Origin: Cellulophaga lytica DSM 7489
Lineage (GTDB): Bacteria; Bacteroidota; Bacteroidia; Flavobacteriales; Flavobacteriaceae
Assembly: GCF_000190595.1 (NCBI RefSeq)
Contig: NC_015167.1
Span: 322,501-386,500 of the forward strand
Direction of reading: 5' to 3'
DNA length: 64,000 bases
Each line of letters starts with the position of its first letter. Position 1 is the stretch's first letter. Both the position numbers and the translations under genes were made by a program. The notes below the pieces were generated by a model. It was given only the letters and a program-made list of their open reading frames with translations, was not told the origin of the DNA and searched no databases. Below, one piece after another: positions 45,284 through 55,409 of this stretch.

Positions 45284-46041
45284 AAAAAATAAATAACATA
45301 ATTTTAGGCATACTACTAACTTTAGCTTTAGCCTGTACAGACAAGAAAAAAGAAACTGTAAAAACTGAAGTCCTTAATAATGTAGAAACTAAAGAACGTT
45401 TTTATCCTGAATTAGATTCTACAAGATATAACGTAGCGTTTTTAATTATGGATGGTACTTTTAATACCGAATTTACTGCTCCTTTTGATATTTTTCAGCA
45501 TACAAAGTTTAGAAAAAATATTAAAGCGATGAATGTATTTACGGTTGCTAACACACTAAAACCTATAACTACGTTTGAAGGTGTGCGTATTTTACCAGAC
45601 TACAATTATATTGAAGATGAACTTCCTAAAATAGACATATTGGTTGTACCTAGTGCAGAGCATCATTTAGATTCCGATTTAAAAGATACTACAATGCTAA
45701 ATTTTGTGAAAAAAGTAAATAAAGATGCGTTATTTATTACATCGCACTGTGATGGTGCATTTGTACTTGCAAAAGCAGGAGTTTTAAACACTGTTACATC
45801 TACCACTTTCCCTAGTGATATAGATTTATACAAAAAAACATTTCCTAATTTAAAGGTAGCAGATAACGTATTATTTGTACATGACAAAAAATACATTACC
45901 TCTGCAGGAGGCGCTAAGAGTTTTGAGGCGGCTCTCTACTTGTGTGAATATTTATATGGTAAAGAAGTTGCTAAATCTTTAGCTGGTGGCTTAGTTATAG
46001 ATTGGGACGTAACTAAGGTACCACACCTTATTATTCCTTAA
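45280..46041 (+). CDS. DJ-1/PfpI-family lipoprotein
   Basis: The 253-residue product has a lipobox LALAC (Cys19) followed by a charged linker. A class I glutamine-amidotransferase-like domain follows (~residues 50-245): YNVAFLIMDGTFNTEFTAPFDIF, IDILVVPSAEHH and the nucleophile elbow FITSHCDGAFVLA (Cys157), then TSAGGAKSFEAALYL. Most DJ-1 relatives are cytoplasmic; a lipid-anchored version is less common. It may be a periplasmic glyoxalase, chaperone or isonitrile hydratase-like enzyme. Overlaps the MFS gene by 4 bases. Confidence 0.88.
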   Translation: MKKINNIILGILLTLALACTDKKKETVKTEVLNNVETKERFYPELDSTRYNVAFLIMDGTFNTEFTAPFDIFQHTKFRKNIKAMNVFTVANTLKPITTFEGVRILPDYNYIEDELPKIDILVVPSAEHHLDSDLKDTTMLNFVKKVNKDALFITSHCDGAFVLAKAGVLNTVTSTTFPSDIDLYKKTFPNLKVADNVLFVHDKKYITSAGGAKSFEAALYLCEYLYGKEVAKSLAGGLVIDWDVTKVPHLIIP

Positions 46042-47440
46042 GGATATAACGTCCTTTCTTAAGATATTTTTCAATTAAAGCGTTGTATTCTGGTGTAAGT
46101 TTTAATAATGTAGTAGACTCTAAATTATAAAGTTTATCTGCATCTGTATATCCATTTTTAAGCAGCTCTTCTAAATAAAAAATAGAGGTTCCAAAATCAT
46201 TATTTTTTGCACTTAAAGATATTATTTTTAGGTAAGGATCATAGTCTTTAGGTGCAATTATTGTTTTTAGCATATACAAAAAGCTAAGAGCATCATAATC
46301 TGTATTTTTTTCTGCTAAAACAGTATCAATATAGTCATTTGTTAGCGCAACCAAGTATCCTTCTAACCTATATCCCATCTTTTGTTGCTCTTGGTTGGTG
46401 CTATTTTTAAACCTATCTATTTCTTTTGTTTGGTGTGCCCACCAACCAAGGTTATTAAAATTGTGTGTGTAAGCATCTTCTTCTACATAATATGCAAAAT
46501 CGTTTTTTAAAGATTGCTCCTTAAACCACACATTATTTTCTGCCCTTTTTAACGACTTGTATATTTTGTTTTTACGTAATGCATTGCTTTTATCCTTTAG
46601 AGAATCTATTTTTTTAAAAGGCTTATAAACCATTATAGTCTGGTCTATTAAGTTTTTTGCTTTTTTAAGTTTATTTGCTGCAACCAATTTATTAATTGTA
46701 GTAAGCGTAGTATTGTAATTATTATTTATAAATAAACTATCTACAGCTAAATTACCTTTAGCCATAGCAGACATTTTAAATAAATCTAATGCTGTAGCCA
46801 AGTTATTTGTAGAGGGCCAATTGTTTCTAGATTCTTCTATTAATAACTGGTTTGGAATTTTCAACTTATTTAACAACTCTTTATTAGCTAGCATTTCTGT
46901 ATAATTAAAATTATAACCACTAACTATACCAATGTACTGATAAGGCTTTTTAACGTTAATAATTTCAATATTACCAACAGTAGAGCTGTAAGACAGCACA
47001 CCATCTATATTAGAAATAAATGCAGGAATTGTAGATGCTAACCTACCAGCTCTATTAAAGCCAGTTGTATAAATTTGATTTTCATCAATAGGTAACATTC
47101 CTACCACAGAATTAAATGTTTTTGTAAATGCTAAAATATTTTTAGAGATTGAAATGGTATCGTTTAAATTGTTTGATGCCGCCAAAATATAGCCTTTTTC
47201 CTCTGCAATACTAGCCATTAAGCGTATTACTTGTTTTTCTCTATTGTTATAGTCTACAATAAATACAACAGGCCATTTTTTATTAACTGTAAAGTTTGAT
47301 GGAAGTAAAAGAGAGAAACTATACGGCAAAGAGTCCCCTACCTTTATATTGTCTACAACAGCTCCTTTTTTTAATTTTAATTCTTGCGCAGAAAGCTGCA
47401 AACTTAAAAATGCTAACAGTAGAAGTACTAATTTTTTCAC
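46031..47440 (-). CDS. Secreted protein with alpha/beta-hydrolase-like N-terminal domain
   Basis: The 469-residue product is read from a GTG start, giving a signal peptide (KKLVLLLLAFLSLQLSAQ). Residues ~25-225 resemble a serine-esterase/PHB-depolymerase-like fold: WPVVFIVDYNNREKQ, then ENQIYTTGFNRAGRLAS near residue 122. The usual GxSxG elbow is replaced by GFNRAG, so catalysis is doubtful. The C-terminal half is helical and TPR-like (LFINNNYN...LKKAKNLIDQTI...SFLYMLKTII). Function unknown. It is convergent with the DJ-1 gene and overlaps its end by 11 bases. Confidence 0.75.
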   Translation of the reverse strand: MKKLVLLLLAFLSLQLSAQELKLKKGAVVDNIKVGDSLPYSFSLLLPSNFTVNKKWPVVFIVDYNNREKQVIRLMASIAEEKGYILAASNNLNDTISISKNILAFTKTFNSVVGMLPIDENQIYTTGFNRAGRLASTIPAFISNIDGVLSYSSTVGNIEIINVKKPYQYIGIVSGYNFNYTEMLANKELLNKLKIPNQLLIEESRNNWPSTNNLATALDLFKMSAMAKGNLAVDSLFINNNYNTTLTTINKLVAANKLKKAKNLIDQTIMVYKPFKKIDSLKDKSNALRKNKIYKSLKRAENNVWFKEQSLKNDFAYYVEEDAYTHNFNNLGWWAHQTKEIDRFKNSTNQEQQKMGYRLEGYLVALTNDYIDTVLAEKNTDYDALSFLYMLKTIIAPKDYDPYLKIISLSAKNNDFGTSIFYLEELLKNGYTDADKLYNLESTTLLKLTPEYNALIEKYLKKGRYILKE

Positions 47441-47556
47441 AAGCGTTGTCTTTTGGTTTTTTAGTTAGGTATAGTTATAAACTAAATTACTATTAATATT
47501 TGTTTTTAACTCTTATTAAAGCATCAAAAACCTAGCCAAAAAAAGTGAATTAAGAG

Positions 47557-48390
47557 TTAATCACCAATAGCACCCATTTCTACCCCTTCTGAGTAAGCTA
47601 CTTGTATACCGTGTTTGCTAAATGCATTTTTTATGGCTTTATTAGCCTGAAATGTAACTGGCCAATAATCATCTGGCTGAACAAAAGGCCTAACTAATAG
47701 TTGTATACTATGTGTATCAAAAGTTTGTATACCAATATCAGGAATTGGATCTTTTAATACATTTGGAAGCTCTAACAAAGCATCTATAATAATTTTTTCT
47801 ACCTTAGGAAAACTCTCTGAGTATGGCATTGTCACCAATAACTCTAACCTAATCATTCCTTTTTCTGAAAAATTAGTAACAACAGAGTCTGTAATTTTAG
47901 AGTTTGGTATTATTAATACTTTGTTACCTGGTGTTATAATATCTGTACTAAAGATTCCTATTTCAGAAACTCTACCAAATTTATCTTCTAACTGAATCCA
48001 GTCATCAATTTTATATGGCTTTAACGTTAAAATTAAAATACCTGAAGCAAAGTTACCTAAACTACCCTGCAAAGCCATACCAACAGCAAAGCCAACAGCT
48101 GCTAAAATAGCCATTAACCCGGTTAAATCTGCACCTACAATAGATGCTGCTATAAATAAAGCTGCCCCCTTTAAAACTACTCCTACTAAGGATGAAACAA
48201 ATGGACGTAGAGTTTTAGATATGCCTGTTTTTTCTAAGGCAACGCCAACCATTTTTAGTACCCTTTTTACCAGTTTAAAGCCTATCCAAATTACTAAACC
48301 AGCACCAATAATACGAGGCAGAAAAAATACTGCCTTATCTGTAGCTATTTGTATGTATTTTCCAATAGTGTCTAAATCTTCTGCTTGCAT
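47557..48390 (-). CDS. MscS-family mechanosensitive channel (second copy)
   Basis: The 277-residue small-conductance channel follows the E. coli MscS layout closely: three N-terminal helices (~residues 20-115) and the pore helix LMAILAAVGFAVGMALQGSLGNFASGILI with the Gly/Ala packing pattern. The beta domain is KIDDWIQLEDKFGRVSEIGIFSTDIITPGNKVLIIPNSKI and a C-terminal alpha/beta domain follows. It is more canonical than the homologue at 31370-32215. Single gene. Confidence 0.94.
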   Translation of the reverse strand: MQAEDLDTIGKYIQIATDKAVFFLPRIIGAGLVIWIGFKLVKRVLKMVGVALEKTGISKTLRPFVSSLVGVVLKGAALFIAASIVGADLTGLMAILAAVGFAVGMALQGSLGNFASGILILTLKPYKIDDWIQLEDKFGRVSEIGIFSTDIITPGNKVLIIPNSKITDSVVTNFSEKGMIRLELLVTMPYSESFPKVEKIIIDALLELPNVLKDPIPDIGIQTFDTHSIQLLVRPFVQPDDYWPVTFQANKAIKNAFSKHGIQVAYSEGVEMGAIGD

Positions 48391-48461
48391 TTTAACGATA
48401 CTAAAAAATGATATTTTTATTTAAAAGCGCAAATTACAAATTTACTCCTAAAACCTATGTT

Positions 48462-48914
48462 TTAGCCTTCTATTTTTTTAATGGGCGCATTAGAGACTAC
48501 ATCTGATAAAATTATATGCGTACGGGCCTCACCATATTGTATTAACCTATCTATAAATTGCTCTAAATGAAACTGATTTCTAAGAACTACTTCCATTATA
48601 ATATTTTCATTACCAGTAATTCTGTAGCAATTTATAACCTCATCAAAAGTACCAACTAACTCTAAAAAAGGTTTTAATTTTCCCATAAAAGCACGTAATG
48701 TAATAATTGCCTTTAATTGGTAACCCGTTTCTGTATGTGACACCATTGCATTGTAGCCTGTAATAATACCTAAATCTTCCATTTTTTTAACACGCTCTGC
48801 CACTGCCGGTGCAGATAAGCCCACTTGCCTACCAATATTTGCAAAGGATTCTCTTGCATTTTTTTGCAGGTAACTAAGAATTTTCCAGCTAATTGCATCA
48901 ATCTTATTATTCAA
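48462..48914 (-). CDS. Lrp/AsnC-family transcriptional regulator
   Basis: The 150-residue product has an N-terminal winged HTH (IDAISWKILSYLQKNARESFANIGRQVGLSAPAVAERVKKMEDLGIITGY) and a C-terminal RAM/AsnC ligand domain (~residues 70-145). It starts with TTG (MNNKIDAIS), since no in-frame ATG or GTG occurs between the preceding stop and the HTH. A TACTTTTG promoter element lies 29 bases upstream. It probably senses an amino acid. It diverges from a small unknown gene at 49029. Confidence 0.93.
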   Translation of the reverse strand: MNNKIDAISWKILSYLQKNARESFANIGRQVGLSAPAVAERVKKMEDLGIITGYNAMVSHTETGYQLKAIITLRAFMGKLKPFLELVGTFDEVINCYRITGNENIIMEVVLRNQFHLEQFIDRLIQYGEARTHIILSDVVSNAPIKKIEG

Positions 48915-48942
48915 AGCCTTTATTATTTAAAATATTTAGAAT

Positions 48943-48950
48943 CAAAAGTA
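48943..48950 (-). promoter_or_regulatory. Promoter -7 element of the Lrp-type regulator
   Basis: TACTTTTG on the minus strand, 28 bases before the TTG start at 48914. Confidence 0.5.
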
Positions 48951-49028
48951 AATATAAAAAATCACTTTATAATCATAATTAAAACAATAAGAATAAGAAT
49001 GTAATTTTATAGTATAATAGTAAACACA

Positions 49029-49418
49029 ATGCCATACAGAAATCTTAATACAGTACCGGTTTATAAAAAAGCACTATCGCTTTGCCACACTAGTAGAGAA
49101 CTAGCTTCTTATTTTAGCTACAATAAGGATTTATTGCAGTTATACAAGTCTAGTAGCTTAAGAGATATAATGGCAAATTCTATACTTACTGATGCCATTT
49201 TGTTGCCTATACAAATAGAGCAAGCAGAGCGTAGCGACTGTAAACATACTAAATTGCATAGCATTAAATTTATTAATACTATTACCAGAAACATATTAAG
49301 TTATTGCAATGGCTTAGAACACCACGGTGTCAAGGAAAAAGAATACTTAAATCTTTTACGTACAGAAATTACAAGCTTTAGAAAGTCATATAAAAACTGG
49401 CGTAGGTCTCTACGTTAA
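49029..49418 (+). CDS. Unknown 129-residue helical protein
   Basis: A soluble, basic, mostly helical protein without signal peptide. The pattern NTVPVYKKALSLCHTSRELASYF at the N-terminus and a spread of long helices are faintly reminiscent of four-helix-bundle S23-type proteins, but I cannot assign it. It has four Cys residues and a strongly basic C-terminus (FRKSYKNWRRSLR), which could bind nucleic acid. It is divergent from the Lrp gene, so it may be that regulator's target. A terminator follows. Confidence 0.55.
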   Translation: MPYRNLNTVPVYKKALSLCHTSRELASYFSYNKDLLQLYKSSSLRDIMANSILTDAILLPIQIEQAERSDCKHTKLHSIKFINTITRNILSYCNGLEHHGVKEKEYLNLLRTEITSFRKSYKNWRRSLR

Positions 49419-49437
49419 TACGTATATTTACAAAATA

Positions 49438-49473
49438 AAAAAAATCACCTAACATTACATTAGGTGATTTTTT
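49438..49473. terminator. Bidirectional terminator between the 49029 gene and icmF
   Basis: AAAATCACCTAA / TTAGGTGATTTTTT around CATTACA, between convergent genes, with A and T tracts on the two sides. Confidence 0.88.
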
Positions 49474-49512
49474 ACTTTATAATACTTTATAAAAATTTGT
49501 ACTGCTTTGCGC

Positions 49513-52500
49513 TTACATATTTCTACGGTACTGCCCTCCTACTTGGAAAAGCGAACTTGTTATTTGTCCTAATGTACACACTTTAGAAACCTCCATTAGC
49601 TTCTCAAAAATGTTTTCATTTTTAACAGCAGCTTGTTGCAAGTCTTCTAATAACTTTTCTGCATTAGTTGCTCTACCTTGTACACTTTTTAACGTATCAA
49701 TCTGTGCTAGTTTTTCTTCTTCTGTAGCACGTATAACTTCTGCTGGTAATACTGTTGGCGATCCTTTAGAACTTAAAAATGTATTTACCCCAATTATTGG
49801 GAACTCTCCTGTGTGCTTTAATGTCTCATAATACAAACTCTCTTCTTGTATTTTAGAGCGCTGGTACATAGTTTCCATTGCACCTAAAACTCCACCACGT
49901 TCAGTAATCCTATCAAACTCTTTTAAAACAGCTTCCTCTACAAGTTCTGTTAACTCTTCTATAATAAAAGCCCCTTGTATTGGATTCTCGTTTTTAGCAA
50001 GTCCCAACTCTTTGTTTATTATTAACTGTATTGCCATTGCACGCCTAACAGATTCTTCTGTTGGTGTGGTAATAGCCTCATCATACGCGTTTGTGTGCAA
50101 TGAGTTACAGTTATCGTTTATAGCGTACAATGCCTGTAATGTTGTTCTAATATCATTAAAATCTATCTCTTGTGCGTGTAAACTACGTCCAGATGTTTGT
50201 ATGTGGTACTTAAGCATTTGCGCTCTTGAATCTGCACCATACTTTAATTTTAGTGCTTTTGCCCATATTTTACGTGCAACTCTACCAATTACTGCATATT
50301 CTGGATCTATACCATTAGAAAAGAAGAACGATAAGTTTGGACCAAACTTATTAATGTCCATTCCTCTGCTTAAATAATACTCTACGTAAGTAAAGCCATT
50401 AGCCAGTGTAAAAGCCAATTGTGTTATTGGATTTGCTCCAGCTTCTGCAATATGATAGCCAGAAATAGAAACCGAATAAAAATTCCTAACCTGTTTTTCT
50501 ATAAAATATTCCTGCACATCACCCATTAAGCGCAATGCAAATTCGGTAGAAAATATACACGTATTTTGTGCCTGATCTTCCTTTAAAATATCTGCTTGTA
50601 CTGTACCACGCACTTGTGCCAATGTATTTGCTTTTATTTTTGCGTATACATCTGCTGGTAAAACCATATCACCTGTTAAGCCAAGTAACATTAACCCTAA
50701 CCCATCATTACCCTCTGGTAAATCTCCATTATATTTAGGTCTTTCTAAACCTTTGCTGTCATATACTTCTTTAAACTTAGCTTCAACCTGTGCCTCTAAG
50801 CCATTTTCTTTAATGTACTTTTCACAATTTTGATCTATAGCAGCATTCATAAAGAAACCTAATAACATAGGCGCCGGACCATTAATAGTCATAGAAACAG
50901 ATGTCATTGCGTGACTTAAATCGAACCCAGAATATAATTTCTTGGCATCATCTAAACAACAGATTGAAACACCAGCGTTACCAATTTTACCATAAATATC
51001 TGGTCTGTGGTCTGGATCGTTACCATACAAAGTAACCGAATCAAAAGCAGTAGAAAGCCTTTTTGCAGGCATACCTAAACTAACATAATGAAAACGTCTG
51101 TTGGTACGTTCTGGTCCGCCTTCACCAGCAAACATACGCGTTGGGTCTTCCCCTGTTCTTTTAAACGGGTACAAACCTGATGCATACGGAAATTCTCCTG
51201 GTACATTTTCTTGCAAACACCAACCTAAAATATCTCCCCAAGCTTGGTACTTTGGCAAAGCTACTTTTGGTATTTGTGAATGAGATAACGACTCTGTATG
51301 CGTAGCTATCTTAATTTCTTTATCTCTTACTTTAAAACTATAAATAGGTTGCTTGTATTTATTTACTTTAGCATCCCAAGTTGTAATAATTTCCCAGTTA
51401 TAAGGATCTAAATCCATTTTAACTCTATCAAACTCCTTAAATAGCAAGTTTAAAAAGTCTTTATCTGCTGCTTCTTTTACCCCTTCTAAAATGGCAGCTG
51501 TATCTAAGCCATTTTTGAGTAGTAAATCGGTTTCAGTTTTTGCCGTATTAGAAACTGATAATATAGTTTGATACACACCATATAAACGTTGTGCAACTTT
51601 AGTTTGTGTTACCACAGTGGCATCATAACCTCTATTATTTTCTGCAATTTCTGATAAGTATCGTGTACGAGCTGGTGGTATAACAAATACCTTTTCCTCT
51701 ATCTCGTTACCAAATTTAAAAGTAGATTTTAATTCTGCATTGGCTTTCTCAACCAATGTTTCCATAATTCTAGTGTACAGCTTGTTCATCCCAGGATCGT
51801 TAAACTGGCTAGCCATTGTACCAAAAATTGGCATATCATCTTGTGGCGTATCCCATAAATTATGGTTACGCATATATTGTTTTTTTACATCTCTAATTGC
51901 ATCTAAAGCACCACGCTTATCAAACTTATTAATGGCTACTAAATCTGCAAAGTCTAACATATCAATCTTTTCTAACTGTGTAGCAGCACCAAATTCTGGT
52001 GTCATTACATAAAGAGATACATTACTATGTTCTATAATTTCTGTATCAGACTGTCCAATACCAGATGTTTCTAACACAATTAAATCGTACTCGGCAGCTT
52101 TTAAAACCTCTACTGCTTCCTCTACATATTTAGACAACGCAAGGTTAGACTGCCTTGTTGCTAAAGAACGCATATACACCCTATCATCATTAATAGCATT
52201 CATACGTATACGGTCTCCTAAAAGTGCACCACCGGTTTTTCTTTTAGACGGATCCACAGAAACTAGACCTATTTTTTTTTCAGGAAAATCTAATAAAAAA
52301 CGCCTTACCAACTCATCTACCAAACTAGATTTACCAGCACCACCAGTACCAGTTATACCTAGTACAGGTACGTTTTTGGTAGATTTATTAACCTTAGAAA
52401 AGTACTCTACAAACTCTTCATGTCTGTTTTCTGCAAGACTAATTAAACGCGCAATGGTGTTTATATCTTTATTTTTTATAGATGCAGAAACCGTTGTGTT

Positions 52501-52962
52501 TTCTGGCAATTTTAATGCAGGCACAGGAAAATCACTTTTCTCTACCAAATCATTAATCATACCCTGTAACCCTAATTTACGACCATCATCTGGCGCATAA
52601 ATTTTAGTAATACCGTGGTCCATTAATTCCTTAATTTCTTCTGGTAGAATTACGCCGCCACCGCCGCCAAATATTTTTATATGTGTAGCTCCACGTTCTT
52701 GAAGCAAATCATACATATATTTAAAATACTCGTTATGACCACCTTGGTATGATGTTATAGCAATAGCATTTACATCTTCTTGTATGGCACAATCAACTAC
52801 TTCTGCAACACTACGGTCATGACCTAAATGTATTACTTCTACGCCTGTAGATTGTATAATACGACGCATTATATTTATTGCCGCATCATGTCCATCAAAC
52901 AAAGCTGCTGCTGTAACAATTCTAATTTTATGTTTTGGTGTATATGGTTTCTGTTGTTCCAT
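49513..52962 (-). CDS. icmF: Fused acyl-CoA mutase IcmF (B12-dependent)
   Basis: A 1149-residue single-chain mutase. The order is: N-terminal B12-binding domain (~residues 10-145, with [14 protein letters not shown] carrying the cobalt-ligand His), MeaB-like GTPase chaperone (~195-430; Walker [35 protein letters not shown]), a linker, then the TIM-barrel mutase domain (~555-1120; [36 protein letters not shown]). This order is that of isobutyryl-CoA mutase fused, which interconverts isobutyryl- and n-butyryl-CoA (some also pivalyl-CoA). The YPFKRT segment in place of the methylmalonyl-CoA mutase MYTGRPWT fits IcmF, but substrate is inferred. Single gene. Confidence 0.92.
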   Translation of the reverse strand: MEQQKPYTPKHKIRIVTAAALFDGHDAAINIMRRIIQSTGVEVIHLGHDRSVAEVVDCAIQEDVNAIAITSYQGGHNEYFKYMYDLLQERGATHIKIFGGGGGVILPEEIKELMDHGITKIYAPDDGRKLGLQGMINDLVEKSDFPVPALKLPENTTVSASIKNKDINTIARLISLAENRHEEFVEYFSKVNKSTKNVPVLGITGTGGAGKSSLVDELVRRFLLDFPEKKIGLVSVDPSKRKTGGALLGDRIRMNAINDDRVYMRSLATRQSNLALSKYVEEAVEVLKAAEYDLIVLETSGIGQSDTEIIEHSNVSLYVMTPEFGAATQLEKIDMLDFADLVAINKFDKRGALDAIRDVKKQYMRNHNLWDTPQDDMPIFGTMASQFNDPGMNKLYTRIMETLVEKANAELKSTFKFGNEIEEKVFVIPPARTRYLSEIAENNRGYDATVVTQTKVAQRLYGVYQTILSVSNTAKTETDLLLKNGLDTAAILEGVKEAADKDFLNLLFKEFDRVKMDLDPYNWEIITTWDAKVNKYKQPIYSFKVRDKEIKIATHTESLSHSQIPKVALPKYQAWGDILGWCLQENVPGEFPYASGLYPFKRTGEDPTRMFAGEGGPERTNRRFHYVSLGMPAKRLSTAFDSVTLYGNDPDHRPDIYGKIGNAGVSICCLDDAKKLYSGFDLSHAMTSVSMTINGPAPMLLGFFMNAAIDQNCEKYIKENGLEAQVEAKFKEVYDSKGLERPKYNGDLPEGNDGLGLMLLGLTGDMVLPADVYAKIKANTLAQVRGTVQADILKEDQAQNTCIFSTEFALRLMGDVQEYFIEKQVRNFYSVSISGYHIAEAGANPITQLAFTLANGFTYVEYYLSRGMDINKFGPNLSFFFSNGIDPEYAVIGRVARKIWAKALKLKYGADSRAQMLKYHIQTSGRSLHAQEIDFNDIRTTLQALYAINDNCNSLHTNAYDEAITTPTEESVRRAMAIQLIINKELGLAKNENPIQGAFIIEELTELVEEAVLKEFDRITERGGVLGAMETMYQRSKIQEESLYYETLKHTGEFPIIGVNTFLSSKGSPTVLPAEVIRATEEEKLAQIDTLKSVQGRATNAEKLLEDLQQAAVKNENIFEKLMEVSKVCTLGQITSSLFQVGGQYRRNM

Positions 52963-53106
52963 TCGTATTAAATAGCTAATTTTAGACTTGCAATTTACGA
53001 AAATTGCAAAAATTTACACTAAAAACATTCAATATTATAAAAATAGCAGAAAGCAAGGCTCTTTATTTGATAATACCCTAAATTAGATAGCTGAAATTTG
53101 CTATTT

Positions 53107-53952
53107 ATGAAGCTAACCATACTAATTAATTGCCCAGACCAAGCTGGTATTATAAGCACAGTAACTAATTTTATACATACTAAAGGCGGTAATATTGTGT
53201 ATATAGACCAATATGTAGATAAAGAAAGTGCTACTTTTTTTATGCGGTTAGAGAGTGAATTTAGTAATGCGCTTACCCTTAATGAGTTTAAAAGTGGTTT
53301 TAAAACTTTAGCGCCTACTTACCAAATGAAATGGGAAGTATACAAAGAGGTTACCGTACCTAAAATGGCTATTTTTGTTAGCAAGTATGATCATTGTTTG
53401 TATGATTTATTAAGCCGATATAGCTCTGGTGAACTAGCTGTAGACATCCCTTTAATTATTAGCAACCACGATAAAGCCAAAAATATTGCTAACCAGTTTA
53501 ATATTCCTTTTTACCACATACCAGTAACCAAAGCAACTAAAAAAGAAGCCGAAGAAAAGCAACTTGCTCTTTTGTCAGAATACAATGTAGATTTTATTGT
53601 TTTGGCAAGGTATATGCAAATTGTGAGCCAGACTGTAATAGACCAATATCCTAATAAAATAATAAACATACACCACTCTTTTTTACCTGCATTTGCAGGA
53701 GCCAAACCATACCACGCAGCCTATAAAAGAGGTGTTAAAATTATTGGTGCAACAAGCCACTATGTAACAGCAGATTTAGACGAAGGACCTATTATAGATC
53801 AAGATGTTACCACGGTATCTCATACACACAGCATAACAGATTTAATTGCTAAAGGTAGAGATTTAGAAAAAATTGTACTTGCAAGAGGTGTAAAACTGCA
53901 TATAGAACGCAAAACAATGGTATTTAATAATAAAACTATTGTTTTTATATAG
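53107..53952 (+). CDS. purU: Formyltetrahydrofolate deformylase
   Basis: The 281-residue enzyme hydrolyses 10-formyl-THF to formate and THF, balancing one-carbon pools and feeding purine synthesis. An N-terminal ACT domain (MKLTILINCPDQAGIISTVTNFIHTKGGNIVYIDQYVD, ~residues 1-75) precedes the formyltransferase-like catalytic domain with INIHHSFLPAFAG (catalytic His, ~185) and GATSHYVTADLDEGPII (catalytic Asp, ~228). I start at the ATG at 53107; the upstream TTG at 53098 adds three residues before the conserved start. Single gene. Confidence 0.95.
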   Translation: MKLTILINCPDQAGIISTVTNFIHTKGGNIVYIDQYVDKESATFFMRLESEFSNALTLNEFKSGFKTLAPTYQMKWEVYKEVTVPKMAIFVSKYDHCLYDLLSRYSSGELAVDIPLIISNHDKAKNIANQFNIPFYHIPVTKATKKEAEEKQLALLSEYNVDFIVLARYMQIVSQTVIDQYPNKIINIHHSFLPAFAGAKPYHAAYKRGVKIIGATSHYVTADLDEGPIIDQDVTTVSHTHSITDLIAKGRDLEKIVLARGVKLHIERKTMVFNNKTIVFI

Positions 53953-54000
53953 CTATTACAAACTCCAATACATTTATTACTTTATCTGAGTTATATTCAA

Positions 54001-54059
54001 ACAAAAAAGATTGCTAATGCGCTATGGCAATTAACAATCTCTAAGTATACAGGACTAAA
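54001..54059 (-). terminator. Repeated terminator element, copy 1
   Basis: On the minus strand AGTCC, then TATACTTAGAGATTG and a hairpin GATTGTTAAT / ATTAGCAATC followed by TTTTTTGT, after the 54102-54695 lipoprotein gene. It is nearly identical over ~55 bases to the element at 55410-55471, including flanks outside the stem. Confidence 0.7.
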
Positions 54060-54101
54060 TAATTAGCCTTCTATAATTATAATAAATTACATTACTTGTT
54101 T

Positions 54102-54695
54102 TTACTTTACAGTAAAATAAAATCTTCCATCGGTATCTGAATTCTTTATTTTAGTATGAAAGTTTATTTGAACATCCTTTCCATTGGTGGGATTAAATGT
54201 AAGTATTTGTTCTCCTAAACCTAGGCCAGCATTGGCTATAAAATAATTTCCAACTTTGTCTAATTTAATTCCCACACGTAATATATAGCTTCCATCATTA
54301 TAAATAGCTACTCCTAAAAGTTCTGAATCTTCAGGCACTGTATTTACAGCAAGATTTAACTTTCCTATTTCTTCTACTATATTTTCTTGCTTAAATGTTA
54401 CAGGAGAAAAATTATCATCTTCAGTTAAAAAAACCGAAAAACCATAAAATGTTTCTAAAGCTTTAGTTAAGTCATAAATATCAATTTCTTTGTCTGACTT
54501 ATCATCGTTTTGCTTGCTTTCTACTTTCATATTAATCCATAGAGTTTCCCCTACTTCATAGGTAACTTTATCATCATCTACATAGACAACTTCTCGATTT
54601 TCTAAATTATAAAATTCAGAATCATCAGAATTAGAACAACTGGTAAAAAAAATGGTTATAAGAATTAGACTAAATGCAATTTTTAAAATTTTCAT
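54102..54695 (-). CDS. Lipoprotein of unknown function
   Basis: The 197-residue product has a lipobox TSCSNSDD (Cys20) and the Asp/Ser-rich segment typical of surface-exposed Bacteroidota lipoproteins. The mature part is acidic and beta-rich with no motif I recognise (VTYEVGETLWINMKVESKQNDDKSDKE near residues 44-70 and a C-terminal strand GRFYFTVK). It is downstream of a membrane protein gene and ends in a repeated terminator shared with the TonB-like gene. Secreted or lipid-anchored; function unknown. Confidence 0.7.
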   Translation of the reverse strand: MKILKIAFSLILITIFFTSCSNSDDSEFYNLENREVVYVDDDKVTYEVGETLWINMKVESKQNDDKSDKEIDIYDLTKALETFYGFSVFLTEDDNFSPVTFKQENIVEEIGKLNLAVNTVPEDSELLGVAIYNDGSYILRVGIKLDKVGNYFIANAGLGLGEQILTFNPTNGKDVQINFHTKIKNSDTDGRFYFTVK

Positions 54696-54872
54696 AGCGT
54701 TTGTTTTTTACTTTAAAAGTAAGCAAAGACTTACTTTTAAAAAAAGAATTAACTTATGTTTAATATTTTAATACATAAACTTTTAAGCTTATAATTACAA
54801 CAGCAACTAATATTTTTTGTAAGTTTAATTTAGATTTAGTTAGCAACTATTAAAACTAAATTGTAGTAAACT

Positions 54873-55322
54873 TTACAAGTTGTTAATTTTTTTAATTAGG
54901 TAAGAAATAAGAAGTCCAATTGTAAATGTTGTAATTGTTGTACTTACAATAACGGCTATAATTGCAGGTGTTGTAAATAAGAAATTAGAGTTACCTGTAG
55001 AGTTGCCAATAATTAAACAAAAGACAATCCAAATTACTAAATTCACTAACACAGAGTATTTAAATGAAGTTGAAATTAACGAATTGTTGTTTTTTGTATC
55101 TGTATAAGCTAGTTTTCCTCCTAACCAAAATGCTATTAAAAACGTTAAAACAAACCCAATTGTTTGAAAACCACTACCTAAAACTATAGACATTGAGCTT
55201 AAGCCTTTACCTACATAAATAACAGGTATTAAAATAGTTGCAATTACTGTAAGCAACACAATAGGAGCGCCTAATATATAAGATACAAAAATACTTTTGC
55301 CCAACTGCCTATTCATATTCAT
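54873..55322 (-). CDS. Four-helix membrane protein of unknown function
   Basis: The 149-residue product has four hydrophobic segments (~residues 12-35, 42-65, 85-105, 115-140). I start at the ATG at 55322 (MNMNRQLGKSIFVSYILG; a second ATG six bases later is also possible). The 39-residue upstream extension would run into the repeated terminator of the previous gene. Gly-rich segments such as GLSSMSIVLGSGFQTIGFVLTF occur, but I recognise no family. Function unknown. Confidence 0.6.
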   Translation of the reverse strand: MNMNRQLGKSIFVSYILGAPIVLLTVIATILIPVIYVGKGLSSMSIVLGSGFQTIGFVLTFLIAFWLGGKLAYTDTKNNNSLISTSFKYSVLVNLVIWIVFCLIIGNSTGNSNFLFTTPAIIAVIVSTTITTFTIGLLISYLIKKINNL

Positions 55323-55409
55323 AAAATTTAACTTTAAATATTTAGTAGTATTTGTATATACCACTGTAAAAACAATACGTATTAAAAGTAATATTTTTTC
55401 TACAAAAAA

